A stretch of 7,739 bases of DNA. It comes from Chitinophagia bacterium (GTDB taxonomy: Bacteria > Bacteroidota > Bacteroidia > Chitinophagales > Chitinophagaceae). The notes under the pieces are model-generated. The model was given only the letters and a program-made list of their open reading frames with translations. It was not told where the DNA came from and searched no databases. Position 1 is the first letter of the stretch, and each line of letters opens with the position of its first letter. Where the stretch lies: positions 1-7,739 of the forward strand of contig RGVM01000113.1 in assembly GCA_010027295.1 (NCBI GenBank), read 5' to 3'. Both the position numbers and the translations under genes were made by a program. Shown here piece by piece: positions 1-6,142 of the stretch.

Positions 1-718
1 TCACCCATACGTTGTTGGTGGGGTCGATGCCGGCCCATCCGTGGCCCGGTATCCAGGCTTCCACCCAGGCATGGGTGGCGCCGACGCCCCTGAGCCCGTT
101 CTTGTTGGGGCAGATATATCCGCTCACATATCTCGAGGGGATGCCCATGGTACGGAGCACCTGCAGCATGACATGGGCGAAGTCCTGGCAGACGCCGCTT
201 CGATGCGCGAGGATCTGGTCGACCGTCGTCTCGATGGTGGTGATGCCCTTGGTGTATCCGAAATGCTGGAAGATGTAGCGGCTGACATCGCTCACCATTG
301 CCGAGATGCCCTTCCAGGGCTGGTCGATCAGGGCCACGATGGCGGCTATCTCGGCCTGGGAGGCGAGTGCGTCGGGCTGCCGCAGCTCTATGAGCTTGAG
401 GCTGCCTCGAATGTCGGCTTCGAGTTCCTCCCTGCCGGCGCCGGCGTTGAGCGGGAGCCCCGCAGTGGCTGTGCGCACGATGAGGCGGCTGTCGATGACG
501 AGTTCATGGTGGGGCTCCCTGAGGTTGAAGACGGCCGTCCGGTTGTCCCAGTAGTCGGCATAGACATGCAGTTCGGGCTGTCCCGTGATGAGGAGCTCAT
601 GGTGGAGCGTCTCGCGCCCCTGTCCGGCGTGCGGGTAGATGCGTATCTGGTTGGTGCTCTCGCTCACGGGTCGGTCGTAAGCGTATCGCGTGACGTGCTG
701 GATCCTGAAGACGGGCAT
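1..718 (-). CDS. Transglutaminase-like cysteine enzyme (C-terminus beyond the window)
   Basis: The reading frame is open from the ATG at 718 to the window edge, giving 239 codons with no stop, so the C-terminus is missing. The N-terminal ~80 residues (MPVFRIQHVTRYAYDRPVSE...) form the beta-rich domain typical of bacterial transglutaminase-like proteins (COG1305 type). The catalytic core follows and looks intact: nucleophile Cys177 in SGVCQDFAH, His216 in GATHAWVEAW, and Asp232 in GWAGIDPTNN. Known members are papain-fold enzymes that cleave or form amide bonds; the substrate of this subgroup is not established. No signal peptide is visible, so a cytoplasmic location is inferred. The start lies 12 bases after the alpha-E stop codon, so the two genes are almost certainly co-transcribed. 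With the ATP-grasp and alpha-E genes it forms a recurrent trio, in which it may process or transfer a peptide made by the ATP-grasp enzyme (inference). The family call is firm; the reaction is not known. Confidence 0.93.
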   Translation of the reverse strand, partial: MPVFRIQHVTRYAYDRPVSESTNQIRIYPHAGQGRETLHHELLITGQPELHVYADYWDNRTAVFNLREPHHELVIDSRLIVRTATAGLPLNAGAGREELEADIRGSLKLIELRQPDALASQAEIAAIVALIDQPWKGISAMVSDVSRYIFQHFGYTKGITTIETTVDQILAHRSGVCQDFAHVMLQVLRTMGIPSRYVSGYICPNKNGLRGVGATHAWVEAWIPGHGWAGIDPTNNVWV

Positions 719-730
719 GAAGAAGGCCGG

Positions 731-1672
731 TTAAGCGTAGGAGAAGAAGGCTTGAGAGAGGGATCGGGTGAAGCCGTAGAGGCCGTTGCGGAGTTCCGCT
801 ATGAAGGCTTTCGGACCTATCTCCTCCACCTGGTCGAGGTCGGCGTACCGCAGGCGGCTGTGCATCCGGCCGAACTCGCGGAGGATGCGCTCCCTCACCG
901 TGGGGTCGTTGCCCTGCGTGACTTCGGCCAGGTAGTGGGAGATCTTGTCCATCGTGTAGCGCACGCTGTGGGTGAACTGCCGGTTGAAGAGGAGCTGGTC
1001 GGTGACGTTCCGGGTGTGGCGGGGACTTCGATAGGTCTTGAGGTGCAGCTCGTACCCTGACAGCGATAGCAGCAGCTGCCGCCAGTGGAGGATATCGCGG
1101 GCGTCGTCGAGCGCGTAGTCTATCTCGGCGAGGTACCTGTCGGCCAGGTCGAGCGTGAGCAGGCAGCGTTCGGTGTGCTTGCCGATGTTCATGAAGCCCC
1201 AGCCCATCCCGCGGGGCATGGTGCCGCTCGCGACACCGCGATAGAGGGTCGTCATCTCGGTCATCCGGTCGAGCAGCTCGAGGGTGTCCGACTGGCGGAG
1301 CACTTCCTCGAAGCCGGGGGCGTGTACGGCGTGGTAGATGCGGTTGACCTCCTCCCATACCTCCTTGGTGATCTGGTCCTGCGCGCCGCGGGCGTTCTCG
1401 CGAGCCCTGGTGAGCAGGGCGCGCAGTGAGTTGCCGTTGGCCATGTCGGTGATGATATGCCGCAGGGTCTCCTGCGTGTGGTACTGGCAGGCGTCGAGGG
1501 TGGCTTTGTCGGCCTGTGAGAAATGATCGAGTACGGGTCGCCAGGAATGGGGTTCCTCGCTGCCCTTGTCGAGCGCCAGCACGTACTCGGTACGCAGGAT
1601 CAGCAGGATGCCTGCCGTGCGTTCCATGTATCTGTCCAGCCAGTAGAGGGAGTCGGCTATTCTGGAGAGCAT
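731..1672 (-). CDS. Alpha-E domain protein (DUF403 family)
   Basis: This 313-residue protein is all helical by appearance and starts MLSRIADSLYWLDRYMERTA, the hallmark N-terminus of the alpha-E (DUF403) family. Other family-like stretches are RENARGAQDQITKEVWEEVN (residues 91-110) and GWGFMNIGKHTERC (157-170). Its length matches the usual ~310 residues. The frame stays open upstream to an ATG at 2011, but those extra 113 residues are low-complexity and lie inside the ATP-grasp gene, so the start at 1672 is preferred. There is no clear Shine-Dalgarno sequence. The gene sits 37 bases after the ATP-grasp stop and 12 bases before the transglutaminase start. Alpha-E proteins occur almost only beside circularly permuted ATP-grasp and transglutaminase genes, sometimes fused to them. 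A role as an accessory or substrate-binding partner of the ATP-grasp enzyme is inferred; no biochemical activity is established. Conserved charged residues (R14, E17, R18, N93, R95) could line a binding site. Confidence 0.95.
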   Translation of the reverse strand: MLSRIADSLYWLDRYMERTAGILLILRTEYVLALDKGSEEPHSWRPVLDHFSQADKATLDACQYHTQETLRHIITDMANGNSLRALLTRARENARGAQDQITKEVWEEVNRIYHAVHAPGFEEVLRQSDTLELLDRMTEMTTLYRGVASGTMPRGMGWGFMNIGKHTERCLLTLDLADRYLAEIDYALDDARDILHWRQLLLSLSGYELHLKTYRSPRHTRNVTDQLLFNRQFTHSVRYTMDKISHYLAEVTQGNDPTVRERILREFGRMHSRLRYADLDQVEEIGPKAFIAELRNGLYGFTRSLSQAFFSYA

Positions 1673-1709
1673 CTTGTCGCTTTGTGTGTTGAAAGGGTGC
1701 GTGCTACAG

Positions 1710-3158
1710 TCAGTCCTCCACCACCCAGGTATCCTTGCTTCCGCCGCCCTGTGAGGAGTTGACGACGAGCGACCCTTCGCGCAGGGCCACGCGCGTGAGG
1801 CCGCCGGGCACGATGCGGATGCCGCCGGGCCCGCAGAGGGCGAAGGGGCGGAGGTCGACATGCCGGGGCTGGAGCTTCCCGTCGATGAGGCAGGGCACGG
1901 TCGAAAGCCGCAGGATGGGCTGGGCGATGTAGTTGCGGGGATCCTCGTCCACTTTCGCCCGGTAGGCGGCCACCTCTTCATCCGTGGCGCGGTTGCCCAT
2001 GAGCATGCCATAGCCGCCCGACTGGTCGGTGCGCTTGACGACCATCGAACCTATGTTGTCGAAGACGTACCGGAGCGCGTCGGGGTCGCCCAGGGCGTAG
2101 GTGGGGACGTTGGGGATGATGGGCTCCTCGTTGAGGTAGTAGCGGATCATCGCCGGCACATGCATGTAGACGGCCTTGTCGTCGGCCACGCCGTTGCCGA
2201 TGGCGTTGACGAGCACCACGTTGCCCTTTCGGTAGGCGCTCATGAGGCCGGGCACGCCCAGGGCGCTGTCGGGTCGGAAGACGAGCGGGTCGAGGTATTC
2301 GTCGTCGATGCGGCGGTAGATGACGTCCACCTGCTGGAGTCCGAGCGTGGTCTTCATATACACCCGGTGGTTGTCGACCATCAGGTCGCGACCCTCCACC
2401 AGCGGGATGCCCATGGTGCGGGCCAGGAAGGTGTGCTCGTAGTAGGCGGAGTTGAAGATGCCGGGCGTGAGGAGCACGACGACGGGGTTGGCGATCGGCC
2501 GCGTCGCCAGCGACACGAGGTTCTCGTGCAGCAGCAGCGGGTAGTTGCCCACCATGCGCACCCGGTTCTGGGAGAGGGGCTCGGGGAAGAGCCGTTTCGT
2601 GACCTCCCGGTTCTCGAGCATGTAGGACACGCCCGAGGGCGTGCGCAGGTTGTCCTCCAGCACGTAGAACACCCCGTCGGCGCCCCGGATGAGGTCGATC
2701 CCTGCGATATGCACGTGGATGTCATGGGCGGTCCGTATGCCGTGTACCTCTCGGGTGTACTGCGGACAGGAGGCGATGAGACCGGCCGGCACCACGCAGT
2801 CCTTCAGGATGGACTGCTCGCCGTAGACATCGCGCAGGAAGAGGTTGAGCGCCTGCAGCCGCTGCCGGATGCCCGCCTCGATGTGATCCCACTCGGAGGC
2901 GCGGATGATGCGCGGGATGATGTCGAAGGGGAAGATGCGCTCGATGCCGGCATCCTCGCTGTAGACGGTGAAGGTGATGCCCTGGTTCATGAACAGGTCG
3001 GCCGCCAGCCGGTGCTTCCGGATGAGGTCTTCGGTGCGGAAGCCGCGCAGCGCGTCCGTCATGACGCCATAGGCGCCGCGTACGGAGCCGTCGGAGACCA
3101 TCTCGTCCCAGGTGTCGGGCGAGGCCAGGTAGGAGCGAATCAGGGACTCTCCGGTCAT
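1710..3158 (-). CDS. Circularly permuted ATP-grasp protein (DUF404/DUF407 type)
   Basis: This 482-residue protein has the full-length architecture of the type 2 circularly permuted ATP-grasp family (about 480 residues). Visible signatures, in order, are: FPFDIIPRIIRASEW (76-90); LNLFLRDVYGEQSIL (104-118); LEDNLRTPSGVSYMLENR (167-184), with acidic and Asn residues probably serving metal/ATP binding; TPGIFNSAYYEHTFLARTMG (231-250); LVEGRDLMV (253-261); VDVIYRRIDDEYLDP (277-291); NGVADDKAVY (322-331); the glycine-rich loop VVKRTDQSGGYGMLMG (373-388); PRHVDLRPF (431-439); and the C-terminal VNSSQGGGSKDTWV (466-479). ATP-grasp enzymes activate a carboxylate as acyl phosphate and join it to an amine, so a carboxylate-amine ligase role, perhaps peptide synthesis, is predicted; the substrates are unknown. 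It is the first gene of the minus-strand operon. The start at 3158 lies ~52 bases downstream of a TATCTTCG promoter-like element, without a Shine-Dalgarno. Confidence 0.96.
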   Translation of the reverse strand: MTGESLIRSYLASPDTWDEMVSDGSVRGAYGVMTDALRGFRTEDLIRKHRLAADLFMNQGITFTVYSEDAGIERIFPFDIIPRIIRASEWDHIEAGIRQRLQALNLFLRDVYGEQSILKDCVVPAGLIASCPQYTREVHGIRTAHDIHVHIAGIDLIRGADGVFYVLEDNLRTPSGVSYMLENREVTKRLFPEPLSQNRVRMVGNYPLLLHENLVSLATRPIANPVVVLLTPGIFNSAYYEHTFLARTMGIPLVEGRDLMVDNHRVYMKTTLGLQQVDVIYRRIDDEYLDPLVFRPDSALGVPGLMSAYRKGNVVLVNAIGNGVADDKAVYMHVPAMIRYYLNEEPIIPNVPTYALGDPDALRYVFDNIGSMVVKRTDQSGGYGMLMGNRATDEEVAAYRAKVDEDPRNYIAQPILRLSTVPCLIDGKLQPRHVDLRPFALCGPGGIRIVPGGLTRVALREGSLVVNSSQGGGSKDTWVVED

Positions 3159-3209
3159 GTGTCGGTTTTAATGTCGAACCTTGACGCCGGCGAGCTCAAG
3201 TGGGTATTC

Positions 3210-3217
3210 CGAAGATA
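3210..3217 (-). promoter_or_regulatory. Candidate -7 element for the ATP-grasp operon
   Basis: Read on the minus strand this is TATCTTCG, one mismatch in the six defined positions of the Bacteroidota -7 consensus TAnnTTTG. It would start a transcript about 45 bases before the ATG at 3158. I see no convincing -33 TTG at the right distance. It resembles the better-matched aspS element in sequence and in its preceding GGC. Confidence 0.4.
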
Positions 3218-3240
3218 GCCAAAATCGGCGGATTCCCATG

Positions 3241-3253
3241 CCGAAGTCTTCGG
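3241..3253. promoter_or_regulatory. CCGAAG-T-CTTCGG inverted repeat between divergent promoters
   Basis: A perfect 6-bp inverted repeat with a single central T lies near the middle of the divergent intergenic region. It ends 20 bases before the plus-strand -7 element (3274-3281) and begins 23 bases beyond the minus-strand -7 element (3210-3217), so it sits where the -33 region of both promoters would fall. Additional CCGAAG copies occur at 3209-3214 and 3299-3304. A shared operator is possible, but no regulator is known. Confidence 0.35.
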
Positions 3254-3273
3254 GCGGGGCATTCCGAATCCCA

Positions 3274-3281
3274 TATATTTG
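3274..3281 (+). promoter_or_regulatory. Promoter -7 element (TATATTTG) of the small membrane protein gene
   Basis: TATATTTG is a perfect match to the Bacteroidota -7 consensus TAnnTTTG. It lies 23 bases before the ATG at 3305, implying a leader of about 15-20 bases. No clear -33 TTG is seen. Its position supports the start at 3305 over the upstream GTG at 3200. Confidence 0.6.
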
Positions 3282-3304
3282 TCCACACTCCAACTTATCC
3301 GAAG

Positions 3305-3751
3305 ATGTCAGACGCCCGCATCTACAGCATCCCCTTCCGCTTCCGGAGGGTCGAGAACCTCCACATCCTGTTCTGGCTGATCAAGGATGCATGCTGGGCC
3401 CTCAACCTCAAGATCCCCGCGCTGGTGATGATCGTCCCCACGATGTCCGTGGCGGTACTCATCGCCTGGCAGACGCGGCATATCTTCTCCGAACTGCTCC
3501 ACAACATCACCGTCGCCCTCTGGATCACGGCCAACTGCACCTGGATGATCGGCGAGTTCTACGGATGGGACGAGAATCTCTGGGGGCCCTACGGCCTGCG
3601 GCAGGCCTCGGTCATCCCCTTCGCGGTGGGACTCCTGCTGCTCGCCTACTACTATCTGGTCCTGGCACGGAGCAAGGACTTCCGCGAAAGGATGGCCGCC
3701 CGCACGGCCGAGGCCATCGAGAAGGAAGTGGCCAAGGACGGCAAGGACTGA
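3305..3751 (+). CDS. Small integral membrane protein of unknown function
   Basis: This 148-residue protein (MSDARIYSIPFRFRRVENLH...) has three clear hydrophobic segments, at about residues 37-55 (IPALVMIVPTMSVAVLIAW), 62-84 (the TVALWITANCTWMIGEF region) and 101-121 (ASVIPFAVGLLLLAYYYLVL). A fourth, weaker one lies at 20-35 (HILFWLIKDACWALNL). The C-terminus (122-148) is charged and helical, probably cytoplasmic. The pattern of ENLHI-FW--KD--W, then a proline-led membrane helix, then HN--V-LWI-AN--WM--EF resembles conserved hypothetical membrane proteins I associate with Bacteroidota; no function is known to me. The ATG at 3305 is preferred over an in-frame GTG at 3200 because the intervening 35 codons look non-coding and contain the -7 element. 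The gene is divergent from the ATP-grasp operon and ends 29 bases before the aspS -7 element. No terminator is visible after it, so read-through into aspS is possible. Confidence 0.82.
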   Translation: MSDARIYSIPFRFRRVENLHILFWLIKDACWALNLKIPALVMIVPTMSVAVLIAWQTRHIFSELLHNITVALWITANCTWMIGEFYGWDENLWGPYGLRQASVIPFAVGLLLLAYYYLVLARSKDFRERMAARTAEAIEKEVAKDGKD

Positions 3752-3780
3752 GGCCGTCGCCGCGCATCCCGCCAATCGGC

Positions 3781-3788
3781 TATCTTTG
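3781..3788 (+). promoter_or_regulatory. Promoter -7 element (TATCTTTG) of aspS
   Basis: TATCTTTG matches the Bacteroidota -7 consensus TAnnTTTG perfectly. It lies 50 bases before the aspS ATG, so transcription should begin near 3794-3797, right at the base of the hairpin at 3794-3823. No obvious -33 TTG precedes it. Confidence 0.6.
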
Positions 3789-3793
3789 CGCAC

Positions 3794-3823
3794 CCGGAAC
3801 GGCAGTCTTATTGACTGTTCCGG
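3794..3823 (+). promoter_or_regulatory. Hairpin at the predicted 5' end of aspS mRNA
   Basis: CCGGAA (3794-3799) pairs with TTCCGG (3818-3823), and CAGTC (3803-3807) pairs with GACTG (3813-3817). This gives 11 base pairs, a three-base CGG bulge on the 5' side and a TTATT loop. No T-run follows, so it is not an ordinary terminator. Placed between the promoter and the start codon, it could stabilise the mRNA or control translation; this role is inferred. Confidence 0.5.
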
Positions 3824-3838
3824 CTACATTCTACGTCT

Positions 3839-5659
3839 ATGTACAGGAAGCATACCTGCGGCGAGCTGAGGGCCGCCCATATCGGACAGGAGACCACGCT
3901 GGCGGGATGGGTGCAGACCGTCCGCAAGTTCGGCGCCATCACCTTCGTCGACCTGCGCGACCGCTACGGCATCACCCAGCTCGTCTTCGGCGAACGCATG
4001 GGCGAGCGCCTCGACGCCGAACCTCTGGGCCGCGAGTTCGTGCTCCAGATCCACGGCAGCGTCATCGAGCGGAGCAACAAGAACCCCAACCTCCCCACCG
4101 GCGACATCGAAGTGACGGTGAGCGACTACACCATTCTCAACCGCTCGGCCGTGCCGCCCTTCACCATCCAGGACGACACCGACGGAGGCGACGATCTGCG
4201 CATGCGGTACCGCTACCTCGACCTGCGCCGCAGCGCCGTCCGCCGCAACCTCGAACTGCGCTACGCCGTCAACCGATCCGCCCGCAACTACCTACATGAG
4301 AACCATTTCATGGACATCGAGACGCCCTTCCTCATCAAATCGACACCCGAGGGTGCGCGTGACTTCGTCGTGCCCTCCCGCATGAACCCCGGACAGTTCT
4401 ACGCCCTGCCGCAGTCGCCCCAGACCTTCAAGCAGCTCCTCATGGTCAGCGGCTACGACCGCTACTATCAGATTGTCAAGTGCTTCCGCGACGAGGATCT
4501 GCGGGCCGACCGGCAGCCCGAGTTCACCCAGATCGACTGCGAGATGAGCTTCGTCGAGCAGGATGACATCCTCCGCATGTTCGAAGGGCTCGTCAAGCGC
4601 ATCTTCCTCGACGTGAAGGGCATCGACTACGCCGAGCCCGTCGCCCGCATGACCTGGGAGGAGGCCATGTGGCGCTACGGCAACGACAAGCCCGACATCC
4701 GCTTCGAGATGATGCTCTGCAACCTCAAGAAACCCGACACCGTATTCACCGACCGCACCGACCACCGCGGCCTCATCGCGGATGCGGGATTCAACGTCTT
4801 CGACAACGCCGAGACGGTCCTCGCCATCGCCGTGCCCGGCGCCTCCGAGTACACCCGCAAGCAGACCGACGAGATCACCGACTGGGTCAAACGACCCCAG
4901 ATCGGCATGCAGGGGATGGTGACGATAAAATGCAACGCCGACGGAACGTTCAAGAGCTCCGTCGACAAGTTCTATCCCGAGGAGCGGCTCAAGGCCATCG
5001 CCCATGCCTGTCGCGCCGTGGCCGGAGACCTCATCCTCATCCTCGCCGGCGCCGAGGAGCGCACTCGCAAGGCCATCAGCGAGCTCCGCCTCGAGATGGG
5101 CCAGCGACTGGGCCTGCGCCGCAAGGACGAGTTTAAACTGCTATGGGTACTCGACTTCCCCCTCTTCGAGTATAGCGAGGACGACAACCGCTGGGTGGCC
5201 CGACACCATCCCTTCACCTCGCCCAAGCCCGACCACATCCCCGTGATGATCGGCAACGACCCTTCGATCCCCGACCCCTCGGCCTACCTCTCGCACCCCT
5301 ACGCGCAGATCAAGGCCAACGCCTACGACATGGTCCTCAACGGCAACGAGATCGGCGGCGGCTCCATCCGAATCTTCCAGCGCGAGCTGCAGGAGAAGAT
5401 GTTCGCCGCCCTCGGCATGAGCGAGGAGGAGTCGATTCACAAGTTCGGCTTCCTGCTCGGCGCCTTCGAATACGGCGCACCCCCGCACGGCGGCATCGCC
5501 TTCGGCTTCGACAGGCTCTGCTCCATCCTCGGTGGCAGCGAGAGCATCCGCGACTTCATCGCTTTCCCCAAGAACAACAGCGGACGCGACGTGATGCTCG
5601 ACGCCCCCTCGAGCATCGATGAGAAGCAGCTGGAGGAGCTGCAGATCGGGTTGAAGTGA
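3839..5659 (+). CDS. aspS: Aspartyl-tRNA synthetase (AspRS)
   Basis: This 606-residue class IIb synthetase charges tRNA-Asp with aspartate, using ATP, in the cytoplasm. The N-terminal OB-fold anticodon-binding domain spans ~1-105 ([35 protein letters not shown]). The RYRYLDLRR linker (123-131) opens the catalytic domain, followed by motif 1 around [11 protein letters not shown] (155-165). Motif 2 is [20 protein letters not shown] (216-235), and motif 3 is [10 protein letters not shown] (551-560), with the ATP-binding Arg559. The bacterial-type GAD insertion lies at about 290-425. Further conserved blocks are [12 protein letters not shown] (434-445), HHPFTSPKP (456-464) and GGGSIRI (506-512). 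It is slightly longer than many Bacteroidota AspRS; residues ~470-486 look like an extra segment before [11 protein letters not shown]. The ATG at 3839 gives the expected [11 protein letters not shown]-terminus. It has its own promoter and leader hairpin, and no Shine-Dalgarno. Whether it also charges tRNA-Asn cannot be judged here. Confidence 0.98.
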   Translation: MYRKHTCGELRAAHIGQETTLAGWVQTVRKFGAITFVDLRDRYGITQLVFGERMGERLDAEPLGREFVLQIHGSVIERSNKNPNLPTGDIEVTVSDYTILNRSAVPPFTIQDDTDGGDDLRMRYRYLDLRRSAVRRNLELRYAVNRSARNYLHENHFMDIETPFLIKSTPEGARDFVVPSRMNPGQFYALPQSPQTFKQLLMVSGYDRYYQIVKCFRDEDLRADRQPEFTQIDCEMSFVEQDDILRMFEGLVKRIFLDVKGIDYAEPVARMTWEEAMWRYGNDKPDIRFEMMLCNLKKPDTVFTDRTDHRGLIADAGFNVFDNAETVLAIAVPGASEYTRKQTDEITDWVKRPQIGMQGMVTIKCNADGTFKSSVDKFYPEERLKAIAHACRAVAGDLILILAGAEERTRKAISELRLEMGQRLGLRRKDEFKLLWVLDFPLFEYSEDDNRWVARHHPFTSPKPDHIPVMIGNDPSIPDPSAYLSHPYAQIKANAYDMVLNGNEIGGGSIRIFQRELQEKMFAALGMSEEESIHKFGFLLGAFEYGAPPHGGIAFGFDRLCSILGGSESIRDFIAFPKNNSGRDVMLDAPSSIDEKQLEELQIGLK

Positions 5660-5740
5660 GGACTGCGACGGGTAACTGATATCCCTCCCCCATATTGGTG
5701 GTCTCCCAGCGGGAAAAATGGCCGTTTTGAGGCTCTGTGA

Positions 5741-5754
5741 TTGCTCATGAGCAA
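5741..5754. repeat. 14-bp perfect palindrome TTGCTCATGAGCAA
   Basis: The sequence is identical to its own reverse complement over 14 bases. Its core GCTCA/TGAGC is shared with the inverted repeats just downstream. It has the form of a binding site for a dimeric regulator, though no regulator gene is nearby. Confidence 0.55.
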
Positions 5755-5767
5755 ACGGTTCGCTTTT

Positions 5768-5820
5768 ATCGGCTCATTTTGTCTGTGTATTTGAGCCGAT
5801 TACGAAAAATAATCGGCTCA
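5768..5820. repeat. Triple alternating inverted repeat (ATCGGCTCA / TGAGCCGATTA / TAATCGGCTCA)
   Basis: Copy A is ATCGGCTCA (5768-5776), copy B is TGAGCCGATTA (5792-5802) and copy C is TAATCGGCTCA (5810-5820). B and C are perfect 11-bp complements around a 7-base CGAAAAA loop. A and B are perfect 9-bp complements around a 15-base loop. The two hairpins share copy B and so exclude each other. No T-run follows copy C, which argues against a simple intrinsic terminator on the plus strand. An operator array or a switchable RNA structure are the main alternatives. Confidence 0.6.
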
Positions 5821-5847
5821 TGGCAGTCTGGAATTAGCAACCAGCGG

Positions 5848-5898
5848 ATGGGCCCAATGTCAATTGCTTACCCCCTAACTGTCTGTTTGCCCATTTTT
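5848..5898 (+). terminator. Weak terminator-like structure
   Basis: ATGGGC (5848-5853) can pair with GCCCAT (5889-5894), which runs into a T-rich stretch (TTTTTCTTT from 5894). The 35-base loop is long for an intrinsic terminator, though an inner CAAT/ATTG stem could shorten it. It is the best candidate for ending aspS transcription, but a poor one. Confidence 0.2.
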
Positions 5899-6090
5899 CT
5901 TTGGCTGTAACGTGGTCATATCAAAACTTTCCATGAAGGGAAGCATGACTCCGCAAGGGAAACGGAAGAGCTAAGAATGGTTCACCTGAGCACTCGACTT
6001 CTCAAAGATGAACACACTGACACTGCCAAATCCACTCGATTTAAAAAAGAAACCTATGATTTGACTGTCATCTCATATCCATTCTTCGAA

Positions 6091-6124
6091 TTGGGTATGT
6101 CCACAGCGGTTTTCAATATCTTCA
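6091..6124 (+). promoter_or_regulatory. Candidate promoter of the metallopeptidase-FISUMP gene
   Basis: TTG (6091-6093) and TATCTTCA (6117-6124) are 23 bases apart and resemble the Bacteroidota -33 and -7 elements, with two mismatches in the defined -7 positions. The -7 element ends 18 bases before the ATG at 6143, a leader length similar to that of the other plus-strand promoters here. Confidence 0.3.
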
Positions 6125-6142
6125 TTTCAGAAAACTCCACCT

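Larger units (their letters stand above)
5660..6142. other. Gene-free region between aspS and the metallopeptidase gene
   Basis: These 483 bases hold no credible gene. They are visibly more AT-rich than the flanking aspS sequence. The left half carries a 14-bp palindrome and a cluster of TGAGC/GCTCA half-sites (5741-5820). A weak terminator-like structure follows at 5848-5898. From about 5900 to 6090 I see nothing distinct: an open frame from 5977 has no family resemblance and continues as a shadow of the downstream gene. A candidate promoter lies at 6091-6124. The length and symmetry elements would fit the footprint of a lost gene, but no protein remnant is recognisable. Confidence 0.6.

Noticed and set aside
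41..1060. Long plus-strand open frame (339 residues)
   Set aside because: It is antisense to the transglutaminase and alpha-E genes, which have full family signatures. High GC makes such antisense frames common, and its translation resembles no family.
1673..2011. Upstream extension of the alpha-E protein to an ATG at 2011
   Set aside because: The extra 113 residues lie inside the ATP-grasp coding sequence in another frame and are low-complexity, while MLSRIADSLYWL at 1672 is the standard family N-terminus.
1860..3218. Long plus-strand open frame (452 residues) rich in Val, His, Asp and Gly
   Set aside because: It is the antisense shadow of the ATP-grasp gene, and its biased composition reflects the complementary third-position GC of that gene.
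3200..3304. GTG start at 3200 for the small membrane protein
   Set aside because: The 35 added residues look non-coding and span the TATATTTG promoter element and the inverted repeat.
3181..4299. Plus-strand frame of 372 residues across the membrane protein and aspS
   Set aside because: It is a shifted frame over two real genes; its Arg/Pro/His-rich translation is typical of GC-rich out-of-frame reading.
5792..5820. The 11-bp hairpin as a simple rho-independent terminator of aspS
   Set aside because: The stem is strong but neither strand has a T-run directly after it, and it shares sequence with two other symmetric elements, which suits a binding-site or switch function better.
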